In this document: piece by piece, positions 29,386 through 40,992 of the stretch | Position numbering within the stretch: the first letter of the stretch is position 1 | How the letters are laid out: the number at the start of each line of letters is the position of its first letter | Assembly (NCBI GenBank): GCA_020845495.1 | Contig: JADLFM010000037.1 | Location: forward strand, 1-64,000 | Reading direction: 5' to 3' | Length of the DNA: 64,000 nucleotides | Source of the DNA: Chloroflexota bacterium | GTDB lineage: Bacteria; Chloroflexota; UBA6077; JACCZL01 | Translations under genes and position numbers: made by a program | Notes under the pieces: generated by a model | Seen by the model: the letters and a program-made list of their open reading frames with translations, nothing else | What the model was told of the DNA's origin: nothing | Databases searched by the model: none

Positions 29386-29505
29386 GCTACTCGCCGCTCG
29401 CTACTCGCCGCTCGCTACTCGCCGCTCGCTACTCGCCGCTCGCTACTCGCTGTTCGCTACTCGCTGTTCGCTACTCGCTGTTCGCTACTCGCTGTTCGCT
29501 ACTCG
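29386..29505. repeat. 14-bp tandem repeat array (about 8.5 units)
   Basis: Units 1-4 are GCTACTCGCCGCTC (29386-29441) and units 5-8 are GCTACTCGCTGTTC (29442-29497). A partial ninth (29498-29505) supplies the TAG stop of the cupin gene. The array fills almost the whole gap between cupin and dehydrogenase. On the transcribed strand each unit holds TAG, and because 14 is not a multiple of 3 all three frames are closed within three units. Confidence 0.93.
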
Positions 29506-29861
29506 TCCAGCGCGACCACCGCGACGATCCAGTCCGTGTTGCCGATGACACGCGTCTCGTGCCCCTGCCCCTCGAGATCCATCCCGACAAAGTACTGACC
29601 GGGCCGGAAGCGGCGGCCTTGGCCCGCTCCGACCGTGATCTCGACCTCGCCGGCCAGGGTGATGGCCAGATGGGGGCGCGGGGACACATGCCACGGTTGG
29701 AAGGTGCCGGGTGGCATCCGTTGAATCACCATCCCGCACGTCCCAAGCTCGATCATCTCGACGGGATGACCCGGCACGTACTCACGCGTGACCGTCTCGC
29801 GAGCGTACTCCTCGAAGGATGCCCGTCCATCGGGGCCGGCGACGATGCGTGGGTATTGCAC
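29499..29861 (-). CDS. cupin-domain protein
   Basis: A 120-residue single-domain cupin. The first motif is degenerate (PWHVSPRPHLAITLAGEVEITV: His pair plus Glu) and the second is GQYFVGMDLEGQGHETRVIG, with the final histidine. Such proteins bind a metal and act as small dioxygenases, isomerases or regulators. The C-terminal VVALDE abuts the 14-base repeat array that provides the stop codon. It lies upstream of the dehydrogenase on the same strand and is divergent from the nitroreductase. Confidence 0.85.
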   Translation of the reverse strand: MQYPRIVAGPDGRASFEEYARETVTREYVPGHPVEMIELGTCGMVIQRMPPGTFQPWHVSPRPHLAITLAGEVEITVGAGQGRRFRPGQYFVGMDLEGQGHETRVIGNTDWIVAVVALDE

Positions 29862-30100
29862 GCTGCCCTCCCTGGCGTGAGGCTGGCGGTCCGCATCGGC
29901 CGCCGGGTCTCGTCCGCTGAGTGTAGCAGCCCGCCCCGGTGAATCCCCGTCCCAGGATCGACGCGGTCCGCACGGCGTTCACGACTCGGACCGGGCTAGC
30001 ATGAGGGTGAACGCGGTCCTGCGCGCAGTCCTCCGGTCCCCGTCGCACGTGTGGCCTGAGCGCGCACGTTCGACCACGACTGTCCCCGAGGAGACGACCC

Positions 30101-30754
30101 ATGACGACGTCCGGCCACCCGCTCCTGTCGCTGACCTCCGACCAGTTGCTGACGACCACACGCGCAGTCCGCAAGCGCCTCGACTTCACGCGGCCGGTGC
30201 CGCGCTCCGCGATCGATGAGTGCCTGGAAATCGCGGTACAGGCGCCAAGCGCGTCGAACCGTCAGCAGTGGCAGTTCGTGGTTGTCACCGATTCGGCGAA
30301 ACGCAAGGCGGTCGCGGATCTCTACCGCCAGAGCGTCGAAGCGTACCGAGCGCGCCGGCCAACCTGGACCGACCCTGCTCGACGGGTCGTCCAGGAGCGC
30401 GTCAGTTCCTCGGCCGACTACCTGGCCGAGCACATGCACGAGGCGCCGGTCCACGTCTTCCCGTGCATCTACGGCCGGACCGAAAACCAACCGGTGATGG
30501 CCCAGGCCAGCCAGTTCGGCACGATTGCGCCAGCCACTTGGAGTTTCATGCTGGCCGCTCGCGCCCGTGGCCTGGGGACGGTCTGGACCACTCTCCACCT
30601 CGCCTACGAGCGTGAGACGGCCGATATCCTGGGTATTCCCTACGACGAGGTCATGCAGACAGCGCTGATCCCAGTCGCCTACACCATCGGCACAGACTTC
30701 AAGCCCGGCCCCCGCCTGCCGCTCGAGACCGTCGCCCATTGGGACGGCTGGTGA
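30101..30754 (+). CDS. nitroreductase family FMN oxidoreductase
   Basis: A 217-residue nitroreductase-fold flavoprotein. It shows the FMN-binding RAVRKRLDFTRPVP near the start, APSASNRQQWQFVVV, and the C-terminal LGTVWTTLHLAYERETADILGIP. These NAD(P)H-dependent enzymes reduce nitro compounds, quinones or enones. The ATG at 30101 follows GAGGAG. The TGA stop is the first base triplet of a 22-base tandem duplication. Confidence 0.9.
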   Translation: MTTSGHPLLSLTSDQLLTTTRAVRKRLDFTRPVPRSAIDECLEIAVQAPSASNRQQWQFVVVTDSAKRKAVADLYRQSVEAYRARRPTWTDPARRVVQERVSSSADYLAEHMHEAPVHVFPCIYGRTENQPVMAQASQFGTIAPATWSFMLAARARGLGTVWTTLHLAYERETADILGIPYDEVMQTALIPVAYTIGTDFKPGPRLPLETVAHWDGW

Positions 30755-30797
30755 GTCGCGACGGTACGGCCACTGAGTCGCGACGGTACGGCCGCTG
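30752..30797. repeat. 22-bp tandem duplication starting at the nitroreductase stop codon
   Basis: The 20-mer TGAGTCGCGACGGTACGGCC occurs at 30752-30771 and again at 30774-30793, each followed by a short CAC/CGC spacer, then TGAG. Each copy begins with TGA; the first TGA is the gene's stop. Confidence 0.85.
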
Positions 30798-30876
30798 AGC
30801 CGTTCACCTCGTAGGGCCGGCCGAGCAAGCAGTCAGCGCGCCTCAGCCAGGATCTGATTCAGCAGACAGACGACAG

Positions 30877-30910
30877 GCGCCCCCTCGTCCGTACGTGGGA
30901 GAGGGGGCGC
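30877..30910. terminator. hairpin between convergent nitroreductase and AOR genes
   Basis: A perfect 10-base stem GCGCCCCCTC / GAGGGGGCGC with a 14-base loop lies between two convergent stops. Outer ACAG/CTGT bases extend it past one mismatch. It is a likely terminator. Confidence 0.55.
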
Positions 30911-30956
30911 GCTGTCGAGCTCATGCTCCGAGTTCGCCGGACGAGAGGCTAGTCCC

Positions 30957-32849
30957 CTATGCCTCCACTGGCAGCGCCGACTCGTACTCCTCCAGGCCCA
31001 AGGCCCGGAGCGTCTCTGGCGTCGGCACCCCGGACTCGTCCCAGCCACTACGGTGGTAGTACCACAGCCGTGCCCGTTGGAGTTCCTCCGGATCGAGCGG
31101 CTTCCCGGTTGCCGAGGCATCGTTGCGGAACGGCCCGAACATCCGCTTTGGCAGCACGTCAGTGCTCGAATCGAGGCCCTCGCGCAGGTTGAAGATCCGC
31201 GCAAGCGTCGCTGCCCGCTGTCCGATGGTCAGCAACTCCTGGATGTCGGTGTCCCAGCCGGTCATGCCGTTCACGACGCTCATCATCTGCGAGGGCGAGT
31301 ACGGCAGGAAATGGCACAGACCCACCGAGTCGCAGAAGTGCCGCCAGGTCGTGAAGGTCCAGTGCAACTCGCTCTTGTTCTCGTCGAAGCCGTGCTGATG
31401 GATCGTCTTGAAGTCGGGGTTGTACTCCCGCATCCGATCCATGAACGGTCCTTCGGCAGTGGCCGCCGTATCGTGCATGTTGTGCATGTGGTCAGCGCCG
31501 GTCGGCGATACCGAGTACCCGACGCCGAGCGCGTGCTTGATGCGCGGCTCATGCAGGGGGAACTCCTGACCCTTGACGTGCATGACGAACTCTTGGGTGC
31601 CGCGCCCGATCTTGTCAGCCGCCCGCTTCGAGCCCTCGGCCAGCAGGTCGCCAAGTGGGCCCTCGCGACTGGCAATGATGTCGACGGCTCGCATCAGGGC
31701 TTCCGCGTCACCAAACTTCAACTCGACGCCGCCGGTGTCGTCGGCGGTCAGGAGGCCCTTCTCAAACGCCTCCATCGCCCAGGCAATCACCATACCGGTC
31801 GAGATGCTGTCCAACCCGAGCGCAGCGGTGCGCTCATTGGCCTTCGCCAGCGCGATCAGGTCGTCGACGCCACAGTTGTTCCCCAGAGACGACAGGCTCT
31901 CGTACTCCGGCCCGCCATACATGGGGTTGACCTTGATGTTCCGTTCAGTATCCTCGACCTCGACGACGCGCTTGCAGCGGACGGCACAGGCGTAGCACGT
32001 ATCCCGCTTGATCAGGATCGTGTCGCGCATCGTGGTGCCAGTGATCTTTTCGTTCCCGGCGAACTCGCCTTCCTGGAAGTTGAACGTCGGCAGGCCGCCG
32101 GCCAGGTGCAGCGCTCGTAGGCCGCCGGCCGTCCCGACGTCGTGGAAGTGCCAGGTCAGATCGAGGTTTTGGGTCATCCACTTGCTGAGATCGAGGCTGG
32201 GCTTCTTGTCCGCGACCGGCAGCGCGCCCTTGGCCTTGATGGCGAACCCCTTGAGGTTCTTCGAGCCCATCACCGCGCCCAGACCAGTCCGGCCGGCAAA
32301 ATGGGCCAGGTCGTTGACGATGCAGGAGAAGCGGACCAGGTTCTCGCCAGCCGGGCCGATCAGCGAGGTTCGGGCGCCCTTGTCGCCGATCTCCTCGCGG
32401 ATTTTGTCCTGAGCCGGCCCGATCTCCAGCCCCCAGACCGCCGAGCCGTCGCGAATCTCGACCTCGCCGTCCTTGATCCAGAGATAGACTGGCGAACTGG
32501 CCTTCCCGTGCACGATGACTGCGTCGAAGCCGGCGCGCTTCAACTCGGAGCCGGCGTATCCGCCAGCCTCGGCGCTCCCGATCCCACCCGTCAGCGGGCT
32601 CTTGGCCCCGAAGCCATTCCGGCCCTGTCCGGAGAATGTCGACCCGGTGACGATACCGGGCGCCATAATCAGGACATTCTCCGGTCCGAGTGGATCGGCT
32701 CCGCGAGGTACGAGTTTGAGGAGGTAGTGCGCGACCAGCGCCCGCCCACCCATCATCTTCCGATAAAACGCCTCGTCGGGCTCCTCGATCCAGGTCCGCC
32801 GTTCGGTCAGGTCGACGTGCAGGATCTTGCCAGTGAATCCTTGCGCCAT
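30957..32849 (-). CDS. aldehyde ferredoxin oxidoreductase (tungsten/molybdenum bis-pyranopterin)
   Basis: About 630 residues, full length for the family. The N-terminal cofactor domain is clear ([62 protein letters not shown]). Four [4Fe-4S] cysteines are present: C285-x2-C288-x3-C292 and C512. AORs oxidise aldehydes to acids with ferredoxin as acceptor, or act on related carbonyls. No ferredoxin or pterin gene is adjacent. The ATG at 32849 follows AGGAGG. A 33-base palindrome lies just upstream. Confidence 0.93.
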   Translation of the reverse strand: MAQGFTGKILHVDLTERRTWIEEPDEAFYRKMMGGRALVAHYLLKLVPRGADPLGPENVLIMAPGIVTGSTFSGQGRNGFGAKSPLTGGIGSAEAGGYAGSELKRAGFDAVIVHGKASSPVYLWIKDGEVEIRDGSAVWGLEIGPAQDKIREEIGDKGARTSLIGPAGENLVRFSCIVNDLAHFAGRTGLGAVMGSKNLKGFAIKAKGALPVADKKPSLDLSKWMTQNLDLTWHFHDVGTAGGLRALHLAGGLPTFNFQEGEFAGNEKITGTTMRDTILIKRDTCYACAVRCKRVVEVEDTERNIKVNPMYGGPEYESLSSLGNNCGVDDLIALAKANERTAALGLDSISTGMVIAWAMEAFEKGLLTADDTGGVELKFGDAEALMRAVDIIASREGPLGDLLAEGSKRAADKIGRGTQEFVMHVKGQEFPLHEPRIKHALGVGYSVSPTGADHMHNMHDTAATAEGPFMDRMREYNPDFKTIHQHGFDENKSELHWTFTTWRHFCDSVGLCHFLPYSPSQMMSVVNGMTGWDTDIQELLTIGQRAATLARIFNLREGLDSSTDVLPKRMFGPFRNDASATGKPLDPEELQRARLWYYHRSGWDESGVPTPETLRALGLEEYESALPVEA

Positions 32850-32910
32850 TGCTGGTCGCCTCCTCCTATCCAGGCTCAGAGAACGCGGACGGATGATAGC
32901 ATCCCACCTC

Positions 32911-32943
32911 ATCCGTTCGAAATCGGGCCGATTTCGAACGGAT
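32911..32943. promoter_or_regulatory. 33-bp near-perfect palindrome between divergent AOR and rpsO
   Basis: ATCCGTTCGAAATCGG (32911-32926) and its exact reverse complement (32928-32943) flank a single central G. This 16-base-pair inverted repeat is AT-richer than its surroundings. It lies 62 bases from the AOR start and about 190 from rpsO. It could be an operator, an extragenic palindrome or the footprint of a mobile sequence. Confidence 0.7.
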
Positions 32944-33041
32944 CGAACGTATCGCAGGGGCCGAAAGCGGCGATCCGGAGGGGCATTCGGACCCCCTCAC
33001 CTGCGCGCCGCTCTCGGTAGGCGCAGGGCCGGAGCACGTGG

Positions 33042-33047
33042 TATAGT
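33042..33047 (+). promoter_or_regulatory. candidate -10 element of rpsO
   Basis: TATAGT stands out in GC-rich DNA 85 bases before the rpsO start. No convincing -35 hexamer accompanies it. Confidence 0.3.
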
Positions 33048-33132
33048 TTGCCGCAGCCGACAGAATGGAACGGAACGAGGCAAGTCCGGCCAGCCCAGCA
33101 GGCGCCGGCGGGAAACGAAGGAGGAACAGCGC

Positions 33133-33402
33133 GTGCCCCTGACCACGGAGGCAAGAGGCGACATCATTAAGGACTACCAGACCCACGATGGCGACACTGG
33201 ATCGCCAGAAGTGCAGGTCGCTATCCTGACGCGCCGGATCAAGGATCTCGCCGACCATCTGGCCACCCACAAGCAGGACAACCACTCGCGCCGTGGCCTT
33301 CTCAAGATGGTGGGCCGCCGCCGCCGCCTCCTGAGCTACCTGAGCCGCACCAACAACCCTCGCTATCAGCAGTTGATCGCGTCTCTCGGGCTGCGCCGCT
33401 AG
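33133..33402 (+). CDS. rpsO: 30S ribosomal protein S15
   Basis: An 89-residue S15, exactly the usual length. The sequence matches the family throughout: [56 protein letters not shown] and the final LIASLGLRR. It binds 16S rRNA in the platform of the small subunit. Translation starts at GTG 33133 behind GAAGGAGG. It is followed by pnp, the widely conserved rpsO-pnp arrangement. Confidence 0.98.
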   Translation: MPLTTEARGDIIKDYQTHDGDTGSPEVQVAILTRRIKDLADHLATHKQDNHSRRGLLKMVGRRRRLLSYLSRTNNPRYQQLIASLGLRR

Positions 33403-33752
33403 CCCACGACGCCGCGCCGCCCCACACCCTGTGAGAGCCGGTGTGCTGGTCGCGCGGCGCTCGGTCGCGGCCGGTCCCATGTCCGTGTGGCGCAGGCCAT
33501 CCTCGCCGTCCCCGGCCACCCGCCTCGTCGTCGCGGAGGTTGGGTGCTCGGACGTTGATGGCCCGACGCCCCGGTCCATTGTACGTGTGGCGACACGCTC
33601 TCCCGGTACATCCGCGCGTGGCGGCCCTTCGTCGTCGGCGACGAGCACCGCCGCTGCTGCGCATCGACGTAGGTGGGTCCAGGACAGAGGCCCACGGTGA
33701 GGCGGGCAGTTGCCGGGAGCGACCGGCCCCCGCCCTGGAATTGAGGAGAACC
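33403..33752. promoter_or_regulatory. rpsO-pnp intergenic leader with hairpins
   Basis: A first hairpin follows rpsO (CACACC 33423-33428 with GGTGTG 33440-33445, extended by flanking GC-rich arms). A second lies just before the pnp ribosome-binding site: GGCGGG 33701-33706 with CCCGCC 33729-33734, enclosing GCCGG-GAGCGA-CCGGC. The spacing (8 bases before GAGGAG) suits post-transcriptional control of pnp, as known in enterobacteria, but here it is inference. Confidence 0.4.
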
Positions 33753-36371
<2,619 letters not shown>

Positions 36372-36397
36372 GCGCCAGGCAGGCACGATCGGAGAGT

Positions 36398-36428
36398 GGG
36401 CGCCCCTGGAGGTATCTCCAGGGCGCCC
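36398..36428 (+). terminator. terminator hairpin after pnp
   Basis: GGGCGCCC-C-TGGAG and CTCCAGGGCGCCC form a 13-pair stem with one bulged C and a GTAT loop, followed by TT. It starts 27 bases after the pnp stop. Confidence 0.65.
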
Positions 36429-36563
36429 TTCATGTGCCCGAGCCGCACTCGTATCAGGCTGGCCGCATCCACATCTCTCGCTTCGGCGGCAGGACAGCCG
36501 AAGCAACCTACCGCCGTCTGAAAGCTATCCTCGCACGGGCCGTCTGCCCGATAATGCGACACC

Positions 36564-39500
36564 GTGAACCGTCGCGACTTTCTCCGGAGCACGCTGCTCG
36601 GCGGACTGGCTCTCGCCGGCGGCACGCTAGCCGCCTGTGAGGGAGCCGCGCCGCCTCCCACGCCGCGCCCAATCCCAACCCCCCCGCCGCGCCAGCCGCG
36701 GCCCACCCCTCAGCCGGCCGTCGTCACCGAGGCCGGCTCCGGGCCGGTCCGTTTCCTCCTCGAAGCCGAGGACTTCGTGCCAGAGCCGGCCCCGGCCGGG
36801 CACGGTTGGCAGCCGATCCGCGTGGGCCAGGGCAACTACATGGTGGACAGCATCGGCGCGAGCCACGTCTCTGGCGAGATGCTGTTGCACGCTCCGCCCG
36901 GCGCGTTCGGCGCCCGCGCCATGCTCGACCGTGAGATCCCGCAGGCCGGGCGTTATCGCGTCTGGGCGCGCTACGAATATCCCTACCCTGGCTACGGTGC
37001 CCGCGTCGCTCTGCACGTCGACCAGCCTGGACGCTCAACCGCCCGTCTCGATCTCGGCGGGCCGGAGGCGATGCGGCTCTGGTTCTTCAACCTGCACGAT
37101 GCTCCCTGGCACGATCTCCCGAATGGCGTCGAAGGGCTGGTGGCCGAACCTGGCACGCTCGACCTCACCGCCGGGCCGGCCCGATTCACCCTCGAAGTCG
37201 TCGACGGCCCCGAGCCACCGGCTGCGCGCAACCTCGACGTCTTGCTGTTCAGTTCCGATCTGGACGACGACTTCCGGGACCACGGCACTCGCGCCTACCC
37301 TATCCTCGACGAGTTAGGCGCTGCCGCGGCCAGCCGGGCCTTCATCCGGATCACCAACCCGGCCGACAGCGGCGAGAGCTTCAGTGTCGAGGCGCGCTAC
37401 GCCCTCAACCGCGTCCCCTGGACCCTCCCGGCTATCACCATCGACAGGAATGGCGCCAGTCGGTCGAGCAGCAAAGCGCAGCGGTTGGAGCCTGGCGACC
37501 GCACTCCCTGGCTCGATCTGTCGTGCCGCGACACCACCCACCCCGGCCACCTTCAACTGACCCAGCAGAATAACAGCCAGAATCGACGCGCCAGCTTGAT
37601 CGTCGAGGTAGCCAGCGCTCCAGACGAGGCCGCCGTGCTCCGCACGCTGGAATACCGCGAGGAGCACTCGAGCCGCCTGCTCCTCAACCTGCCGCCCTAC
37701 CTCGCGAAGGCGCCCCAGGACATCCGGACCGGCGAGGAGACCCTTCAGCGGATCGTCGAGGCGCTCGAGGCGGCTCCGGCCCCAGTGGGTAAGCCACCCG
37801 TCCGCACCCTCATCTACGCTGGGCTCGGTGACGATGCCGAGCGCAATCTCACGAGTGAGGCGCAGATCTACCGACTCTACCGACGACTCTTCTTCCTGCT
37901 TGGCGCAAACGCCTTCAACCGCCTCGGCATCGGAGCCCTGGCGGCTGAGCTTCAGGCGATGCGCGACGAGGGACGACAGCCGAGCCGCTACCTGATGGCC
38001 GGCGACTTCCGCTGGTTCCCGAGCGGCGAGAACATCCAGAAGCTCAAGCGGGACGTCGACGCGGCACAGGCGCGCCCATACTTGCGTGGCGTGACCTACG
38101 GCGATGAGGTCAGCCTGCGCACCTGGGCGCCGAAAGAGCACCGCGACGAGGGGCTGCGCGCCTTCCTGCACGCGCGGGGCCTTCAGCCCGACGACGTCCT
38201 GCCGGATGGCCAGACCGTCACGCCCCAGCCTGACGACGGCTCCCTTGATGCGGGGTCGGAGGATGGTACGTCGAACGGACACGCCGCAAATCAGGACGTC
38301 GGCAACGACAACAGTCAGCCGGACTCTGACCAGAACGATAATACCCCGAACGCCGCCGAGTCGGCGGCCGACGCGCTGGTTACCCCCACGTCCGATCCTG
38401 CCTGGGGGCGGGTTCGCTACGTCGATGGGCCGGCCGACGCGCGCCGGACTCCCCGCCTGTACGTGGAGAGCCATCGCTACCTCGTCCAGGCCAGCCTCGA
38501 TCGCCTGGCGGCCGCATCGGCGAAGCTGCGCGCCGAGTTTGGCGACGATATCCTCTACGGCCCGAACTATTCGCCGCATCCGTTCTTCTGGCCCGAGCAG
38601 GCGCTCTTCGTCGATGCCTTTCGGCGCGGCGCTATCAACCGCGCCTCGCACAGCGATTACTGGTGGCAGGTGAGCGAACTCGGCCCCCAGATGACCGGTT
38701 TCCTCCTCGACGTCCTCCGCTGCGGCCTTCGCGACGGCCCCGGCCAGTTACAGGCCTATGTCATGCCCCACAGCCCCGGTAACACCGACGCCGACGTACG
38801 GCGGGGCGCGTACGTGGCGCTGGCTCACGGCGCGCGTGTCCTTGACTTCTTCCAGGTCAGTCCCGAGCAGGCGAACACCGAAAACTACATCCGCGCTGAT
38901 GACGTCTCACGCTACCGTACGGTCCGCGACCTGATCTACGAGATCGGCGCAGTCGACGATCTCCTGGCCGATGGCAAGCCGCGTCCAGCTCCGGTCGCCA
39001 TCGTGCTCTGCGAGAGTACCGATCTCTGGGACCGGGTCACGCCGGGACAGGCCGATGGGCTCCAACCCGCGCAACCCGGCGAGTTCCCGAGCATCGCCTA
39101 CAACCTGGAACGCAAGTGCCTCTGGACGGCGCTTCGCCACGCTCAGGTGCCCGTCGACTTCGTTACCGAGGACGATCTCGCCAATGGCTCGGCCGCGCGG
39201 TATCGGGTCCTCTATCTCGCTGGCGACCACCTCTCGACGGCGGCGGCGCAGGGGCTGGCCGCCTGGGTGCAGGCAGGCGGCACCCTCATCTCGACAGCCG
39301 GCGGCGGGCTCATGAACGACTACGGCGAGCCGCTCCCCACGCTGCTACCTGTTTTCGGGGTGCGCGAGCAGACGCTCGAGAAGCGGACCACCTTTATACG
39401 CCCGCGCATCGAGCTCCCGCGCCTCCGGCCGCTCGACACGCTCACCGTCCGTCCCAGTTTCGAGACTGGCGGTCCCCTGTCCGTGCCTGTCCTGGCCTTC

Positions 39501-40004
39501 CGGCAGCGGATGGCGCCAGCGAGTGGCGCGGAGGTGATCGCCACGTTTAGCGACGGCGCGCCAGCGGCGGTCCGCAACCGCTCTGGGAAGGGCACAGCGA
39601 TCCTCTGGGGTGCCCTGCTCGGGTTAGCTTACGTGCAGAGCGGCTTCACGATGCCGTTGCCGCCGCCCGACCGTGGCCCCGGCATACACACGCCGCTCAC
39701 CGGCTTTGACGCTGCCCGTCGTCAACTCGTCGTCGGCCCGGCCGGTGCGGCCGCACAGACTGCCGCGGCCGCTTCCGATCCTCTCGTCGAGACGGGCCTG
39801 CTCGAAACTGAACGTGCCGTGCTCGTACCGCTCGCGAGCCTCCGGGATGGTCCGCACACGGTCGACGTCGTGGTCCACGGGGCCGCTCAGGCCACCGGAG
39901 TCAGGAGCGTGCGGCGCGGTCCACTCGCCTTCCAGCACGAGGGCGACACCGTCCGCACCAGCCTGAGCCTCGATCCGACCGACTTCCTGATCGTGGAGCG
40001 CTGA
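36564..40004 (+). CDS. large exported lipoprotein, glycoside-hydrolase-like
   Basis: 1146 residues. The N-terminus RRDFLRSTLLGGLALAGG looks like a Tat signal and ends in the lipobox GTLAAC (C25). Then come a Pro-rich linker and a beta-sandwich, carbohydrate-binding-like region (~65-230; FLLEAEDFVPEP, AGRYRVWARYEY). A barrel-like middle follows. A disordered Asp/Asn/Gly insert (~553-613) interrupts it. The last third (RGAYVALAHGARVLDFFQVS, RYRVLYLAGDHLSTAAAQGLAAWVQAGG) is similar in plan to GH42-type enzymes with a glutamine-amidotransferase-like trimerisation domain. I cannot identify catalytic glutamates with confidence. It probably acts on a polysaccharide at the cell surface. The start is GTG 36564. 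Confidence 0.65.
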   Translation: MNRRDFLRSTLLGGLALAGGTLAACEGAAPPPTPRPIPTPPPRQPRPTPQPAVVTEAGSGPVRFLLEAEDFVPEPAPAGHGWQPIRVGQGNYMVDSIGASHVSGEMLLHAPPGAFGARAMLDREIPQAGRYRVWARYEYPYPGYGARVALHVDQPGRSTARLDLGGPEAMRLWFFNLHDAPWHDLPNGVEGLVAEPGTLDLTAGPARFTLEVVDGPEPPAARNLDVLLFSSDLDDDFRDHGTRAYPILDELGAAAASRAFIRITNPADSGESFSVEARYALNRVPWTLPAITIDRNGASRSSSKAQRLEPGDRTPWLDLSCRDTTHPGHLQLTQQNNSQNRRASLIVEVASAPDEAAVLRTLEYREEHSSRLLLNLPPYLAKAPQDIRTGEETLQRIVEALEAAPAPVGKPPVRTLIYAGLGDDAERNLTSEAQIYRLYRRLFFLLGANAFNRLGIGALAAELQAMRDEGRQPSRYLMAGDFRWFPSGENIQKLKRDVDAAQARPYLRGVTYGDEVSLRTWAPKEHRDEGLRAFLHARGLQPDDVLPDGQTVTPQPDDGSLDAGSEDGTSNGHAANQDVGNDNSQPDSDQNDNTPNAAESAADALVTPTSDPAWGRVRYVDGPADARRTPRLYVESHRYLVQASLDRLAAASAKLRAEFGDDILYGPNYSPHPFFWPEQALFVDAFRRGAINRASHSDYWWQVSELGPQMTGFLLDVLRCGLRDGPGQLQAYVMPHSPGNTDADVRRGAYVALAHGARVLDFFQVSPEQANTENYIRADDVSRYRTVRDLIYEIGAVDDLLADGKPRPAPVAIVLCESTDLWDRVTPGQADGLQPAQPGEFPSIAYNLERKCLWTALRHAQVPVDFVTEDDLANGSAARYRVLYLAGDHLSTAAAQGLAAWVQAGGTLISTAGGGLMNDYGEPLPTLLPVFGVREQTLEKRTTFIRPRIELPRLRPLDTLTVRPSFETGGPLSVPVLAFRQRMAPASGAEVIATFSDGAPAAVRNRSGKGTAILWGALLGLAYVQSGFTMPLPPPDRGPGIHTPLTGFDAARRQLVVGPAGAAAQTAAAASDPLVETGLLETERAVLVPLASLRDGPHTVDVVVHGAAQATGVRSVRRGPLAFQHEGDTVRTSLSLDPTDFLIVER

Positions 40005-40209
40005 GGGCAGGGAGCGCACCCGAAGCCCAGAGGCTACGTGCACCCCCCCTCCCAGCCTCGGAGAGGCCCCTCACCGTCAGCCCCTTTCTTCCCACGCGAG
40101 TGCGGGGATCGGAAGGACGAGGCGACGCACTACGTCCGCCACACCCTTTGCCCCCACACCGGGGGAGGGATCGGGGATGAGGGGTAGCTCGGCCGGGTTG
40201 GGACGCCGG

Positions 40210-40764
40210 TTACGTCCGCCGCCTGAATCGCCAGCGTGTCACCGTACCCGGAAAGGCATCCCAGCCGAAGGCCACGCTCGGGTGCAGTACCCACAATCCA
40301 CCCTCGTCCCATTGGTCTGGACTTGGGTGGTAGTTGTGGCTCTGTCCATACTTCGTGACGAACGCCGCCACCAGCCGTTCGGCAAGCGCCCGATCAGGAC
40401 GGCCGGCCTCCTGCACGTCGCCCTCCAGAACAACCACCTCGTCGCCGCTCTCCAGGTGCACGACAATGGCCGGGTTGGCTGCCAGATTGCGCCCCCGCCG
40501 GGTCTCCGGGCTGCCGTCGAAGTACAGCGCGTCGTCGACCCAGACCGCCCAGGCCGGCATCGCATGCGGACGACCGTCCGGACGGGTGGTGCAAAACCAG
40601 TAGTTGCGTTCCCGCTCTAGCCGCTCGACGGCCCAACTCCAGGGCATCAGCGTGTCATCGTTCTCCGGAACGCCGTACCCGTCTGGCATGAGCGGGCGAC
40701 TCGGCACCGGCTCGGCCGCGGCGCTCCCTGCCTTCAACGTGTTCGCTTCACTCGACTCAGTCAT
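40210..40764 (-). CDS. pyridoxamine 5'-phosphate oxidase-like FMN protein
   Basis: A 184-residue split-barrel flavoprotein. After a low-complexity start it shows MPWSWAVERLERERNYWFCTTRPDGRPHAMPAW, then ALYFDGSPETRRGRNLAANPAIVVHLESGDEVVVLEG, the typical PNPOx/F420-reductase-like strand order. It probably binds FMN or F420. A biosynthetic PdxH role is unlikely because the C-terminal substrate motif is missing. It is divergent from the WYL regulator, which may control it. Confidence 0.82.
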   Translation of the reverse strand: MTESSEANTLKAGSAAAEPVPSRPLMPDGYGVPENDDTLMPWSWAVERLERERNYWFCTTRPDGRPHAMPAWAVWVDDALYFDGSPETRRGRNLAANPAIVVHLESGDEVVVLEGDVQEAGRPDRALAERLVAAFVTKYGQSHNYHPSPDQWDEGGLWVLHPSVAFGWDAFPGTVTRWRFRRRT

Positions 40765-40992
40765 CGACCACCTTCCCTCTCCGATGAGATCGCGTCAATC
40801 GACCCCACTCCATCACCATACGTCGCCATATATGACACCTCATGTCATACTTGCCGGCGACATCGAGGGTCGTGACGACCTGTGGCGTGGCTCCGGATTG
40901 CGTACCGGGGCACCTGACGGCGCAGGTCTGGACGGTCGACTGATCTCGGGTGGCGCGGGCGACGCACGCCGTTGAGCGACGAGGACGAACCG

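Noticed and set aside
29386..29505. CRISPR-like array
   Set aside because: The units are contiguous 14-mers with no spacers, and no cas genes are present.
28090..29598. 502-codon plus-strand frame running through the 14-bp array
   Set aside because: It exists because the array has no stop codon on that strand. The rest is antisense to the methyltransferase and dehydrogenase.
33441..33752. N-terminal extension of PNPase
   Set aside because: The frame is open, but the residues are Arg/Ser-rich and unconserved. The ATG at 33753 has GAGGAG and begins the conserved domain.
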